From positions 37,476,375 to 37,540,374 of the forward strand of contig NC_080048.1 of the NCBI RefSeq assembly GCF_026212465.1: a DNA stretch of 64,000 bases. The letters run 5' to 3'. Of the stretch, positions 23,689 to 36,236 are shown piece after piece. The notes beneath the pieces are model-generated. The model was not told where the DNA came from. It saw only the letters and a list, made by a program, of their open reading frames with translations, and did no database searches. Position 1 is the first letter of the stretch. Every line of letters begins with the position of its first letter. The position numbers and the translations under genes were made by a program. This DNA comes from Amaranthus tricolor (Eukaryota > Streptophyta > Magnoliopsida > Caryophyllales > Amaranthaceae).

Positions 23689-24678
23689 GGAAAAAATTAT
23701 AAGAAACTACCTTATTTATAGGTCTATTTGTAAAAAACTATTTTATGTATTTTTTCTGTAAAAAACTACCTAATGTAATATATTCCTTTGCAAATGACTA
23801 CCACTTAACAGATTACGTTAATTGACCGTTAAGTTTGAGGGTTTGACCAATTTAAGAGGTCAAGTTGTCTATGTGGCAGTATATCATTGGTCCTCGTATT
23901 TTTAAATAATTAAAAATTAAAATAAATAAATTAACAAAAAAAATAAAAGATATTTGATGTCATTTTTACTTATCATAACGATATTTATTCAAAAAACGAA
24001 CATCGCGATTATTCTTATGGGGTAACTCTTTCGAAAATCCATTGAAAATGGGATAATTGCGACGTCCGTTTTATGAAAAGATATTGCATTATAATGGGTA
24101 AAAATGACGTAAAAATCTTTTCGTTTTACGTGTTGAAGAATAGGCAAAAAAATACGTGTTCCGACCGGATTTTTAAAAGAGTTATTTTATTAGGGTAGTT
24201 ACGAAGTCTGTTTTTGGGTAAATATGACGTTAAATATCTTTTTCGGTTTACGTGTTGGAAAATAGGCGAATAAGTACTTCTTTCAATCGCATTTTCGAAA
24301 GACTTGACCCATAAGGGCAATCGCGACGTTCGTTTTTTAAAAGGATATCATTATGATTGGTAAAAATGACGTTAAAAATTGAGTACTTGTTTCGACCGAA
24401 TTTCTAAAACAGTTATCCCATAAGGCTACTTGCTTGCGACGTCCGTTTTTTAAAAAATATCGTTATGATGGGTAAAAATAACGTCAAATATCTTCTTTTT
24501 TTGTTAATTTATGTGTTTTAATTTTTAATTATTTAAAAATACAAAGACCAATGAGATATTGTCACGTAGAACTTAACCTCTCAAATTGGTCAAACCCTCA
24601 AACTTAACGGTTAACTCACGTTTTCTGTTAAGTGGTAGTCATTTGCAGAGAAATATATTACATTAGGAAGTTTTTTGA

Positions 24679-24762
<84 letters not shown>

Positions 24763-24813
24763 ATAGTTTTTTGTAAATAAACCTATAAATTAGGTAGTTC
24801 ATATAATTTTTCC
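23689..24813. mobile_element. Foldback-type element with long inverted arms and internal tandem repeats
   Basis: Outer ends ggaaaaaattat...actacctta and ta-ggtagttcatataatttttcc are inverted copies. The arms continue inward for about 350 bases (for example tttgagggtttgaccaatt at 23836 against aattggtcaaaccctcaaa at 24583). The centre holds three direct copies of gacgtccgttttt...gggtaaaaatgacgt (about 24061, 24325 and 24438) plus an inverted one at about 23955. No coding capacity and no clear target duplication. Confidence 0.7.
24682..24761. repeat. (AT)n microsatellite, about 40 units
   Basis: An uninterrupted alternating AT run lies in the right arm of the foldback element. The matching place in the left arm is ordinary sequence, so the run expanded after the element formed. 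The long IYIYIY open frame here is an artefact of the repeat. Confidence 0.95.
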
Positions 24814-25170
24814 TTAAATTTATGGAGTTGTTTGAGAGAATTAAATTGTAAATGTTTTAATGTTTAGCTTGGTTATTTATATTTTTGAAGTTATAGCCAA
24901 AAATCAATTACTAAAAAAAAAGCTAACAAAAAGTCATTTATCAACTATAATCCCTTTGTCCCATTTGGTACATAATATACAAAAAAACTCTCACTTGAAT
25001 TTATGCAATGTAGCAAAATTAAAGAGACTGAGGAGTATTCTACAGCTAAAAGCTTAAAAATACACCACGAGGAATGGAAATGGATAAAACTTTCTCACAA
25101 AACAAATTTGTGTTATTGTGTATATTGTATACAATATTGTCGTTTTATACAAGGATATACAGAATAATGA

Positions 25171-28100
25171 CTAGTAAAACTCTTCGTCATCCATTGTTGG
25201 TCTAGTGATAGGAATCGACCATCTTCCTAAATGTGCAGTGTAATTTATGCACCGAACAACGCCTCTTCCACTCGGTCCATCGGGGAAGTCAATAACACTA
25301 ATACTACCTTCATCAAGATGGAACGACCCAATTTGATCTTTCGATAACTTCAGGCAATGTGTCATCAAAGCTATATGCAGAGTCGGATTTCCTATAGCAA
25401 CAACGACCTCTGATGGATCAGCTAATTCGTTTATTAAAGTTTGCCATACTTTTCCAGTCTGATCCCATAGATGACCAAGAACAGTGTCTCCGAGTCCATC
25501 CAGAATGTCAGGATCAACACCTGTTTCCTGTAAATTGGAGGGGAAAGAGATGGTAGTCAGAAAGACCCGTCATCAACTACAACCCATTTCGTATAGAATT
25601 CATTTTACGAGATATGGTTACTTGTTTTGTTTGGGCAAGCAATATGTCCGCATCCAGTTCTGTCATCTGTTTAACATCCACATATCGTGGTATACAATCA
25701 GCACCTAAGCAATCTGCGGCTTCTTGCACCTGATGAGCAATATCAGTACAACCACCTCATCATCATCATACCCCGTGTATCCAACTCATAGAAGTTATGA
25801 TCATGTATAACGAGGGTTGGATGACCGCAAACCATACCCTTATCAAAGGAGATAAGGAGGTTGCGGTCAGTGAGATCCTCTGCTCAAGAATGACCTAAAA
25901 ACACCTCTTACATAAGCTAATTAAGAATTGTCACTCGCAAAGAAAAATGGAGGTAGCTAGGAGTTGAAAATGGTTAAAGTTTCAAGTTTTACCTTCGATA
26001 TGATCTGTGCTGCCTCTGTCGAGGCTTTTCCAGGGGCGCTAACAATTGTATTCACCTTCAAATCGAGAAGTAGCTCTGCGATTTTTTGGGACTGTTATCA
26101 TTCAACATACATAACTAGTATTAGCACATATCTAATTCAGAATACGAAAAATAAAAAATAAAAATCTAATGCACAATGACAAACTGCTCAAATCACCTGA
26201 ATGATGCCAAGCATATTCATAGGTTGATTTCCTAGAAGTGAGGAATTAGCCTGTTGAATACATTAACTTGAAGTTCAGATCTAAATTTTCGGAAAAGACC
26301 TGCAAAAGGTTATAAGAGGCTAGAAATTTTTAAAATACATCTTCAACTACCATATTTGAGTCTTTAGTTTTTTGAGAACAATATGAAATTCGTAATATGC
26401 AGAGCTAATTTAGTAAAAATTTGAAGTCGATTATGGTCCACAATCAAACAATCTTATTCCATGAGTTACGCAAAAGTGACCCAAGGTACCTTAAAATGTT
26501 TGTTAATGACTTCCTTTAGTTTCTTAATCATTAAAAGGTCCAAGATTAGAATGATTTTAAGCACGAGACATTTGTTTAAACAAGTGTCTACTAGATTTAG
26601 TGTAAATAACATTACTGCAAGTAAAAACGTGCGAAATAGGTTAGCTTATTGGAAGAAGTTTGACGCAATATACACATGAACATGCTTTACAACATTCAAC
26701 AATATTCCATTCTCTACAACGAAGCTGAAGCTATTACTTCATTAATTATTCTAACATTTTCACTACTTGATCTATTCTGTTTAAGTCAATTCTAATAAGT
26801 TTGTAATCTTAACAAAATCAGGCTGTATTCTAAGTTCGAACGGGTTCTATTCAATCAGGTCCTCAGCAACCTAATGAACCTATTCTAATGTAAACAATCA
26901 GGCTGTAAAAATCAAAAAAATGTTGCCGAACTCAAAAATGTAACAAGATGTACCTTTCGATGTATTATGTATATCTTAGCCAAAAACTTAACGCTTGAAC
27001 AAAATACCGAGCAATCAATACTCTTTCACCAGCTAGTTAGCTAGTTTCATTTACACTGGATTCATATTATCTACAAGTTTGGAGGCTCCATAAATAATGA
27101 ATCAAATAAGAAGGAAAAAAATAGTGTTAGTTACTTCCACACCTCCTCATTGTCCACCAAAGAACCGTGACAAACTAGAATGATGCGCTTGCTAGATTTC
27201 CGACCCCCAGAACTTCCAGCAGCAATAGGTGAATTAGGAGTCTGCATACCGAACAAATACAAGGCATAAATTTAGAGATTCAGGGGAGTCTCAATAATTG
27301 ACAAGAAAATCTTCTGAACATGCAGACAATGAATCGATGATACTCAGACTTGCACACAAGGGCCTGTTCAATTGTTTGATTCAACTATTTGATAAATCAG
27401 TTCCATGGTTTTATCCCAAGATGAACTGTCATTTGAGATTTGACGTCCATATCCATCTCAAAGTACAAAATTTGACTTGGATACTTGACGTGAATTCATA
27501 ATCTATGTAGAACATTTGTTGACGCATAAAACTCATTCATCAAATGGAAGTCTCAGTTGACACATGTTATGGAGTTAGCAACCACGCTCTCACCATGTAT
27601 CCTTGAATCCTATGGTTCTCCATCAAAGCTGAGGACCTTATGAATGTATTTCTTTCATTTACTTTCAAGTTTAAGTTCACTAAAGTTTTGGAAAGTTTAT
27701 TCATTTCAATATCATTAATTAAAAAAGAAATTTCAGTTCATTGAATTTGAGTTTTGTTCACTTAAATTAGGGAAAGTTCGATTTCAACTCTTTTCGATAC
27801 AAAAGAGCACAACCTCACTTCAAATTGATTATATCCAATTATACTAGATCTTAATGCAACAACTGATGTTGGCTGGATGTCCTTGGAGCCAGTGTTTTTC
27901 ACTAGATCCACAATCACAAAGCATACAGCCACACACGTTCAATGACTAATGGGGTGAAGAAAGACAGGAACAGGGTGAGAATACGATCGGATTTTATCAA
28001 GTACTTCCTTGAAATGTCCAACCGTCCCAAAACTCACAACATGTCAGTAGCAGTGGCAGAACCTACCGCACGTCTGAGTTTGTGTTGTAAAGCATTAATA

Positions 28101-31050
28101 CTCACTTAGCTGAATTACAAAAACAAGACTTGCTCCTTGGCCAATAATAATCAAATGAAACATGGCAAACATTACCGTTCTTGGTGAAGCCAAAAAAACT
28201 AAAGTTCTTTGGTTTCGGATTGATTCTATAAAAGTAGCTCATCAAATCATGTGCTCTTCTCATTTTATATTAAATAGCAAATGATATTTTCTATCAAGGG
28301 TCAATCGGAAACAACCTCTTTGTTATTACAATGATAAGGTTGTGTACGTTCACACTCCCAGCCCTGCCTAGCCAGTGAAAACCTAGGTAAGAGCCACTTA
28401 ATGGCACTGGAGTAATGGATAGAAATATAACCATGCAGAAATTAGTAGAGCACCAGAAGGTAATTTTTGCAGAAACTGTGCCCATTTACTCTGAATCATA
28501 ATATAATAAATAAATAAAATACAAATAACTTTGTTAAATAGCATTTGTACCTGATTTAATCGATTAAGGGAAATGTAAAGGGACTTGTCTTCAGGGCGAG
28601 GAATGAAATCCAGCACACTCACGCCACAGTTGCTCTGAAGTAGAACTCTGAAATACTCAGTTCCCAAGCCTAATAAGGAAAAGGGCCGAATTAGTAAAAG
28701 CATGTTTATTCCTATCTGATACATCAAACAAGGACGCAAAATTACCAATCGCTGTTGCAACAAGAGCTTGATTCACAGCATTGTGAGCAACCACAAGTAC
28801 GGACTTGCTTTGATGGGTTAAGATTCTATCCCAACAGCTTCTGGCTCGTGTCCACAACTCCCTTACAGGATAATGACCATCTATGATGAAGTTTGGAGCA
28901 TCTAACTGCCATTGGCGAAAAGCAGCACCAAATTTCTCCTTTCCTTCGTGTTTTAATAGCCCCTACAAACAATCAAACGGATCAATAACCATAACTGGAC
29001 CACAGTCTAAGAATAACCCAATTTTTTGTGGGTTGCATCTCTTTAAACTGAAATCTATAACTCAACTTGAAAAGAATACAGATCTATTTCTCTCAAGTCG
29101 AAATCTGGGATCACTGGCTCCTTACGGCTACCCCAAATAATTTCAGCAGTTCGCTTTGACCTAGCCAGGGGACTGCAACAGAAAAAATAATAGACATCAA
29201 ATGCCAACTTACAAGTAAAAACAAAACATGTCAAGAGAACTTGAGGCTGCAAAAGTTTTATTAGACGTCACTCAGCATATCTCACATTGTTTGAGTTCTG
29301 AATAATCCCCATCAAGGATAAGAAATAAGGAAAACTTTGATCTCAATATTAACTGCACCAAATACGGCCAAAAGACCAAGTTAGGTGATTGCACGGGAAT
29401 ACTCGCACAATACATAATGCCCTCACCTTTCAATCCATTCAAGCATCACTCACTGGATTTTCACGTTTCTTTGTGTTTCTCTCTCGCTTCACTCATGAAT
29501 ATAAAACACAAGAAGAATGCAAAACTTTGCAAACTGGATTAGTAACAATCCAAATTCTGAATTCTCTCCATAGTCCCTTTATTACAAAAAGAAATCCTAC
29601 TTATAAAGAAACCTAATATCATTATTATCCACCATATTACTATTCTCAATCCTCAGGATGCACTAAAAGCTCCGTCTTCAACACTTATAATCCACCAAAT
29701 TACTGAAATTGTTCATTCCAATCTAGAAGAGACATGCATTTGAATCTTTGGACACCCAAGTTAAACACCTAAATGCATTTTGAAAATGCCAACATCGTAT
29801 AGAACTCTTATAATTCTATATGGCATATCAAAATATCTACACCATAACAAAACCTTCTTCCCACTTTTGAACAGCATGAAATATCTTTCATGATCCATCA
29901 AAATATTCATAACATAACTACCTCCTTGCTAAATGTTTTGATTTCCATACAATTCAAGTCAAAAATGGCTTTGAATATCTAATAAACACTTAAACCCTTG
30001 TCACATGAGATCCAATGACACTGAAAGCAAACACATTTCTCTTAGGACCTTATCCCAAAATCCTCTCAATGACAACCAAAATGCACAAATCATGACTACT
30101 AACAATGTGATCAACAACCAATTCTTTGCATGCTGTAACGTAATGAACTGAAGAGGATCAAAACCAAATTCACAATACATAAAGCCTAGAATACAGTGAA
30201 CGGACTACCTAAACACTTGATTCTAGTTCAATATCCCAAATCCATAATTATCTTGGACCAACTATAGAAAAACCCATATTCAAAAATTTGATGTTAACCA
30301 ACGCACTGCATTAAACTCTGCTAGTGATCGTACACTAAAATTGATTCAACTACTCAAAATATTTCTTTAGAATATTTGAAATTTTGCAATATATTATATG
30401 AATTCGACTATTAACTCCACTGAAATTATACATATTTATTCGAACCTACAGCCTATTACAAACAAATATCAAAATCCGCAGTGTTGCTGACTTGCTGCAT
30501 GAGAGATTCGTTAACTTGATTCAATTGATTGAGTTGACACTAAAAGCCTATTGCAAACCCTAAATTTCGACAATACCAAAAACAAACACATTTCATTTCA
30601 TGCTACATAACACTAAACCCCCAAAAAACCAATCAATCAGCAGCTTGTAAACAAAGTAAAACTAAAATCAAATTAAAAAAGAGAGTCAGAAAACCTAGTG
30701 AAGCAAACATCAAAGGAATCATCTAGAAGCATCTGGCGAGAAGTTTCAGCTTGAGATTCGCCTTTAGGAGTAAGAACAGAGAAATTAGAGCTTCCTTGAA
30801 TTCTTCCCTCATCATTCCACGTACTCTGTCCATGCCTTACCAAAACTACCCTCTTAGCCGACTTTATCGCCGGAAATTCCGCCTTTTCCGCCGCCGCCGA
30901 CGGTTCTAATTCTATCCCCGCTAAAACAGATTTATTTATAGTGGAAGATGATGATCGAATTATGAAGAAATTAGGTTTTGGTACAGAATAAATTTTACAT
31001 TTTGAATAACTTGTAATGGGCAGTAGCGAAGAAGATGATATGGTAAGCAT
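25171..31050 (-). CDS. Probable 2-carboxy-D-arabinitol-1-phosphatase, plastid (At5g22620 type)
   Basis: Nine exons: 30695-31050, 29067-29172, 28746-28962, 28551-28669, 27143-27241, 26197-26250, 25993-26091, 25622-25729 and 25171-25527; all phases agree, giving 504 residues. The start is ATG 31050; an upstream in-frame TTG at 31059 is not used. Residues 1-60 look like a transit peptide. The first histidine-phosphatase domain has the motif VLVRHGQSTWN with H73 as predicted phospho-acceptor, DLREIDLYSFQG, and a second His in VVAHN (H214). A second, degenerate phosphoglycerate-mutase-like half starts near residue 285 (ILVCHG, so the Arg of RHG is lost) and ends in FHLDEGSISVIDFPDGPSG and YTAHLGRWSIPITRP. 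CA1Pase removes phosphate from the nocturnal Rubisco inhibitor CA1P in the stroma; related enzymes dephosphorylate other sugar-phosphate inhibitors (XuBP). The substrate here is inferred from family. Confidence 0.92.
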
Positions 31051-32888
31051 TTGATTCAATTGAATTGGGGAAATATTTTTCCAATGAGGGTTTAGGTTGT
31101 CGAATTTGCGCGCTAAATTGGGGAAGATTTTTTATGTGTGTTCTTTAGATCGTATGGTTACCGTTGTCCAGGGTTAAAGGTGTACTTGAACATTATCCCT
31201 GATCATTGTATGGAAATATTCCCAAACAAAAAATCTCTCAAGCCGAGCGTGGTATTTGATAAATGGTTGTTGGCATGGGTGTTTATTTGAATTATTGGGT
31301 TGATTTCGGGTTTCGTGTTTTGGGTCAGTTTGAAATCAAATTTTATGTCCATATTGCTTTTTACATAATTGTAAATTGTTTTTGAAGTCGGGTCAAATCG
31401 ATTTCGGTTACAAGGTCGGATAAATTTTTGATTATCGGATTTGTTTCGAACACCTCTAGTTGTTGATTGTTGGTTGTTGGTTTTATTTTTTATTTAGCTT
31501 GTTTGATCAAGTATAAGTGTTGTTTATTCATCAAAGACAAGGATCTTTCTTTCTTTTTTGAAATTTGATGTCGTCATCATAAGTTTTTAGCTTTTTTACA
31601 TGGTGGACAACGCTTTTTAAAACACGTTGTAATCCTAAGCTTTTAACATTTCCGCTTAATAGACAAAATATTAAGATTTCTGTTAAATTTATGTTATTAT
31701 TATCCATCATAACGACTTTTTACATAAAAACAAACGCCATGATCATCTTTATGAGACACATTTTTCACAAATTTATTAAAAATAAGTACTTAATTTAAAA
31801 CAAAGAACTTAACATTTTGTATACCACATGAAAAAGTTGAAGGCTTGAAATCACTATATGAATCAAAAAAATATTCATCTACCACGTAAAATGTAAAAAA
31901 CTTAAAATTACCACATAAAATTTCTCCACTTTTCACATAAAACCAGATTACACTCAACTCAACAAAACACCAATAAATTTGTGCTATGCTATTTAGCCTT
32001 AGAGGCGGATGCATGAAGTTTGAAAGTGTTCTAGCCAACCATAAATTAAATTCTCATGTAGTGTTTGGGAACAAGTATTTTATTTCAAATTATAGATTTC
32101 AATTGTGAAATCATAAATGAAGAATTTGAAAAATGACAAGCTTTGGGTAGTGATTCTCAAATTCTCAACTTTCTACTTTAAAAACAATGGTGGAATTTGA
32201 TCCAAATTCAAATTTGAAAAATTTTGATTTGCCAAACAATAAATTTGAGCTAATTCCAAATTTCTAAATGAAATCATGGTTCCCAAACATGACATATTAT
32301 TTCATTTTAAATATCTCATTTGCCTTTTGCACATTCGTCAATACACTAATTCAATATTTAATAGCGATAATTGTGTATAATTATAAATTATAAAAACTAG
32401 ATATTAATAAACTTTATATTGAGACGAATCAAACAAAATCTCATTTGATTATGTTTTAATGCATAGATTAAGAATAAAATACAAATTAAGAGTGACTGAT
32501 AAAAAATAACAAAAAGCAAATGAGATATTTAAAAAGAAACGAAACGAGTAAATTATACTGAATTTCTCAAAAAAAAAATCTTAAGTAAAAAATGTCGTGG
32601 TGCTGTGGTTCCATGTCAAATCATTATGATCAATTCGGAAGACCCCGTAAGGTGTTTGGGTGAACCTACAAGGCTACAAGTAAGCCAACAACTAGGATCA
32701 TTTCCATGGAAGCTTAATTGTTCTATATAATCAACATGGGGCAAATGCCACATAAATCTATTAATGGAACAAAATGAAAGCATTCAATCGTTACAGTAAG
32801 ACGGGCTAATTCGACAAAACGGTTAAAGATTACTACAAAAAAGAAGCACATAAAGTAAATGACTATATCCAGACATCTGGTTGCAAAT
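31051..32888. other. Intergenic region between CA1Pase and RLP24
   Basis: CA1Pase promoter region lies at the left. 31215-31465 is a degenerate gggtttcgggtt-type dispersed repeat ending gaacacctctag. A Stowaway-like MITE lies at about 32295. No other gene was recognised. Confidence 0.55.
32295..32552. mobile_element. Stowaway-like MITE, degenerate
   Basis: The left arm tttcattttaaatatctcatttgcctttt is mirrored by aaaaagcaaatgagatatttaaaaagaaacgaaacgagta at the right. No exact target duplication was defined. Confidence 0.5.
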
Positions 32889-35100
32889 TTACTCTTCCAT
32901 AGCGCGATTGTCTTCCTGTGGCTCTGAAGTCTTGACTTTGATCTTTGGTAATGTGAGAGACGGTTCTAGTTTTTGGACACTGGGAGCCTTGATCAAGTCG
33001 ATGCTCATATTCAGCTCTTTTCGTGCTCGTTCGTTCTCTTGGCGTTTGTTTGGCTTCAACCTGCAAAAATTAGTCGCAATAGAAAAAAAATGAACGGTTA
33101 ATATATAAAAAAAAATTCAAAAATCTAAATCGGCTGCATGAGAAACTATGGGTTAAGGAGACGAGAACTGACCTCTTCTCAATATGACGCATGCTTCTGG
33201 TATGTCTGACCTTGTCAATTGTCTTGATTGCCTTCAATGTATTCTCGGCAAGACTCCTGTCATATCTCTCTGGCCTATTACGCTTTCTCTCAAACTCAAA
33301 GGTAGAGTCCTAAGGAGCAAAAGAAACAAAGGCGAATTCAAACAACATTAAAACAACGTATAAACATAACTAATATTGCTTCATTGTCACTAAATGGATT
33401 AAAGCTGAAGCTCTATACCTGCGTCATATCCTTTCCATGCAATTTGCGATAGGCCTTGGTCCATTTGACCTTTCGAGGATTCCTCTTCATTTTGAAGTTC
33501 TTGTGACATTTGGATCTGCAAAATCTAAAAATCTGCAAGGGAAGATATTCAAAAATCATTAAGCCTGAGCACTCAACACAAACAGACTTCAGCAATTTCA
33601 AGTCAGATCTTTCAGATCCTGCATTGGTGCTCCTGGGGAATCACATTTTGTCCTCCAGGCTAATACCGGGAAAGGATGATTGTCATACAAATGAAAAAAA
33701 AAATCATGGAATAAGCAGGTAGAAACATTAAAACCCAAAAAAGTTCGCTTCCAAATTGATCATAAAGCATTAGAATATTGCATAGTTCACATCAGCCCAA
33801 AGAGCTACTAAAGGCTATAAGAAGGACAAAATATATATAACATATAACAATCACAAATACATGTTCAACTTGCAGTGGTACAATGCAAGTAGGCATTAGA
33901 GAGTAATGAGTGAACGGATTGTTCTGGATGATCACACAAGATAAGTTACTGGTTCATGCAACCCACTACATATTTTGGGACAAAAGGTTTTGGAATCATT
34001 GCTGTTTGCCATTAGGCCAAACTTCTAAGATGTAATACCATATCTGCCCTTTAATCCCCTATTGCTTTAAGCACTTCCATATATCTCTTTTAGTATACTT
34101 ATTATTCTTAAACCAGTTCAATGGATCCCACTTTTCTTAAATTCCTTATGCATCAGTCAGAAACTTGCTTCTTTGCCTATAACAAAGAAATCCTTTATTG
34201 TGTTGCTTAATGTATGCGATTGTGAGTCATGATCCAACTCTTGGCAAAGGGAAACATTGGAAGTGCAATCTTATTGAATTTGTCTACTGTTCTGTGTTTA
34301 CTCACATTTGTAGTTATTTGGTGTAATTATTTAATGACCAGGCTAAACTAACCAAGGACTTTCAATCATTTTTTATATAATTGTATCTGATTGTCATTGT
34401 AGTTGCCAATGTTTTTACTGCATGTTTTATACTACATTAAGTTTCCCCGTTTTTCATTTAGCTAGAGTCCAGATTTACTTTTGCATACTTATAGAGCTTT
34501 GCACTACCTTACTTTCAAGAGTGGAGAAAACATAAACCCTAGTTTATCTTGCCTAGGTATCTCCCATGCTGTGTATTAAGCAAAAACCAAACATAATAGG
34601 TAGGAACAACTAATTCCCCTAGACATTAGACAAATGCCACAATCAGGAATTAAGAATTTTGATCCTCGGATGTGAGGCGAAATAAAGATATAAATAAAAA
34701 AAATAAGGCAATTTAATCCCTGAACAACCACAAAACAAGATGAAATCAACTTCATCTCCACTTCTAAGTTCTAACACTAACAGTGACAGTCAATTCCACC
34801 ATACGGCCTTTCATCTAGGCACCAAACACATAGTTCTCTCACCATATTTACCTTAAGTTTACTCGGGAACAATATATGCCAATTGCCAAATGCTGAGGCT
34901 TATAACCATGTTCACTAGTTTCCATTACTTCAAAATCTCCCAATTATTCCAAAACATAATTGTTGCAGTATCCATAAAGCACAGATTGAATAAGAATGAA
35001 AACAGAAAAAACAATTTACCTTAGCATCATTGCGTACAAATTGAATTCCATGACCAGGATATATCTTAGAAGAACAAAACCAGCAAGTTTCTATTCTCAT
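32889..35100 (-). CDS. RLP24: Ribosome biogenesis protein RLP24 (L24e family)
   Basis: Four coding exons, 35020-35100, 33419-33532, 33173-33309 and 32889-33060, give 167 residues (Arabidopsis At2g44860 is about 159 from memory). The N-terminus MRIETCWFC...IFRFCRSKC holds the L24e zinc-finger cysteines C6, C9, C32 and C36. It continues with the conserved basic block [17 protein letters not shown] and [17 protein letters not shown]24 is a nucleolar shuttling factor that joins early pre-60S particles, recruits the AAA-ATPase Drg1 in yeast, and is replaced by RPL24 in the cytoplasm. Intron 1 of the coding part is 1.5 kb. A further intron probably splits the 5' UTR: acceptor TGTGCAG just above 35125, and donor near 35510 after gcttgcaagattctg. 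The acidic C-terminal tail ([11 protein letters not shown]) is less conserved. Confidence 0.94.
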
Positions 35101-36236
35101 GGTGATATGATACTAGAATCACCAACTGCACACAAAGAACAATAATTTGTTTCAGAAAAATACCACTCAATTACGAAAACTTACATGCTTTTTATCTTTT
35201 TTGACATTTCAAAAACCCTAATTAAGTCTAAGCAAAATCCCTTAATAGTTTTCACGATTTAAACTACCATCAACAAATCAAAGATTCGAAAGAAATAATT
35301 GATTGTAAACAGAGAATCACTATCAACAAAGACAAACTCATAAAACAAGAAGGAAAAATCATCTTAAAGTTTGTTAAGTTCAGAAAATTAAACAGAAAAT
35401 CTTCATGAAAAACCTCAAATAATATAAACAACCAGCATGAAAACACAGAACATGACTTTCCAAACAGATTGGATACAAACATAGAAGGAAAGAAAGGTGA
35501 GGAATACCAGAATCTTGCAAGCTTCGAGCAGGCGGAAGACAATGGGAGGTATGTTGGAGGGTTTTAGCTTTTAGGGCAGCTAAGAATGATAGTGGATCCG
35601 GGTCGGTTTAGACATTACCCGATATTAAACTTGAGTCTTTGTCTATTTTGGCCTACCCATTCTACTTTGAGCAAGTCTTGTACGAGAGTCGAGACCATCT
35701 CAAACACAAACTCATACAAACAGTCTATTAGTAGAAAAATATATAAAATAAACAATAAAATTTGAATTCACTTGAAGCAGTTCTTTATATTTTTATATTT
35801 AAAATGACTTGTTAAATATTAAATAGTTAAAAGGGAGTATTTTAAGTATGGAAGTGAATTTTTTGATTAATTTAGTTGTACTATATTAGCCTAATGTAGG
35901 ATTGTTTACAATAAGACCATCTTAGGTGAGGAATTATGTAAATAAATATTGAGCAATTATTGTAAGACATCGTTTATAGGTGAAGACATATCCGTACAAC
36001 TGTACAAGGAACCCAAACTCCAAAAATAGAAAGGTAGGTTTTTTTTTTCGAGGTAGAAGGTAGGTACTTTAATACCAAAGTGTCAATTTGAATATCAAAA
36101 TAACATTTTAAACAATTAAAATGCACACATTCTTGTAAGAAACGAGCTCTTTGATTGACCATTTTTAGGTTTGCCTATAAAGAAAAATATAGAGCAAAAG
36201 TAGATATTAAGTTTTAATGGAATCATTTGCCTAAAG
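35101..36236. other. RLP24 leader and promoter region, plus unassigned AT-rich DNA
   Basis: 35125-35510 is the probable 5'-UTR intron. The leader above it reads, on the minus strand, aaaaccctccaacatacc, partly like a telo-box but not exact. 35580-36236 shows no recognisable gene or element. Confidence 0.45.

Larger units (their letters stand above)
19912..25170. other. Intergenic region between ADT and CA1Pase
   Basis: It holds the ADT promoter (19912-20160), two Stowaway-like MITEs (21548 and 21972), a degenerate gggtgttcaaaat-type repeat at 22280-22445 (read on the minus strand), low-complexity tt-aagtctt repeats at 23100-23330, and a foldback element with an AT microsatellite (23689-24813). 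No further gene was recognised. Confidence 0.6.

Noticed and set aside
24611..24802. Reading frame with a long Ile-Tyr run
   Set aside because: It is a translation of the (AT)n microsatellite.
31051..31059. CA1Pase start at 31059
   Set aside because: That codon is TTG; the first ATG in frame is 31050.
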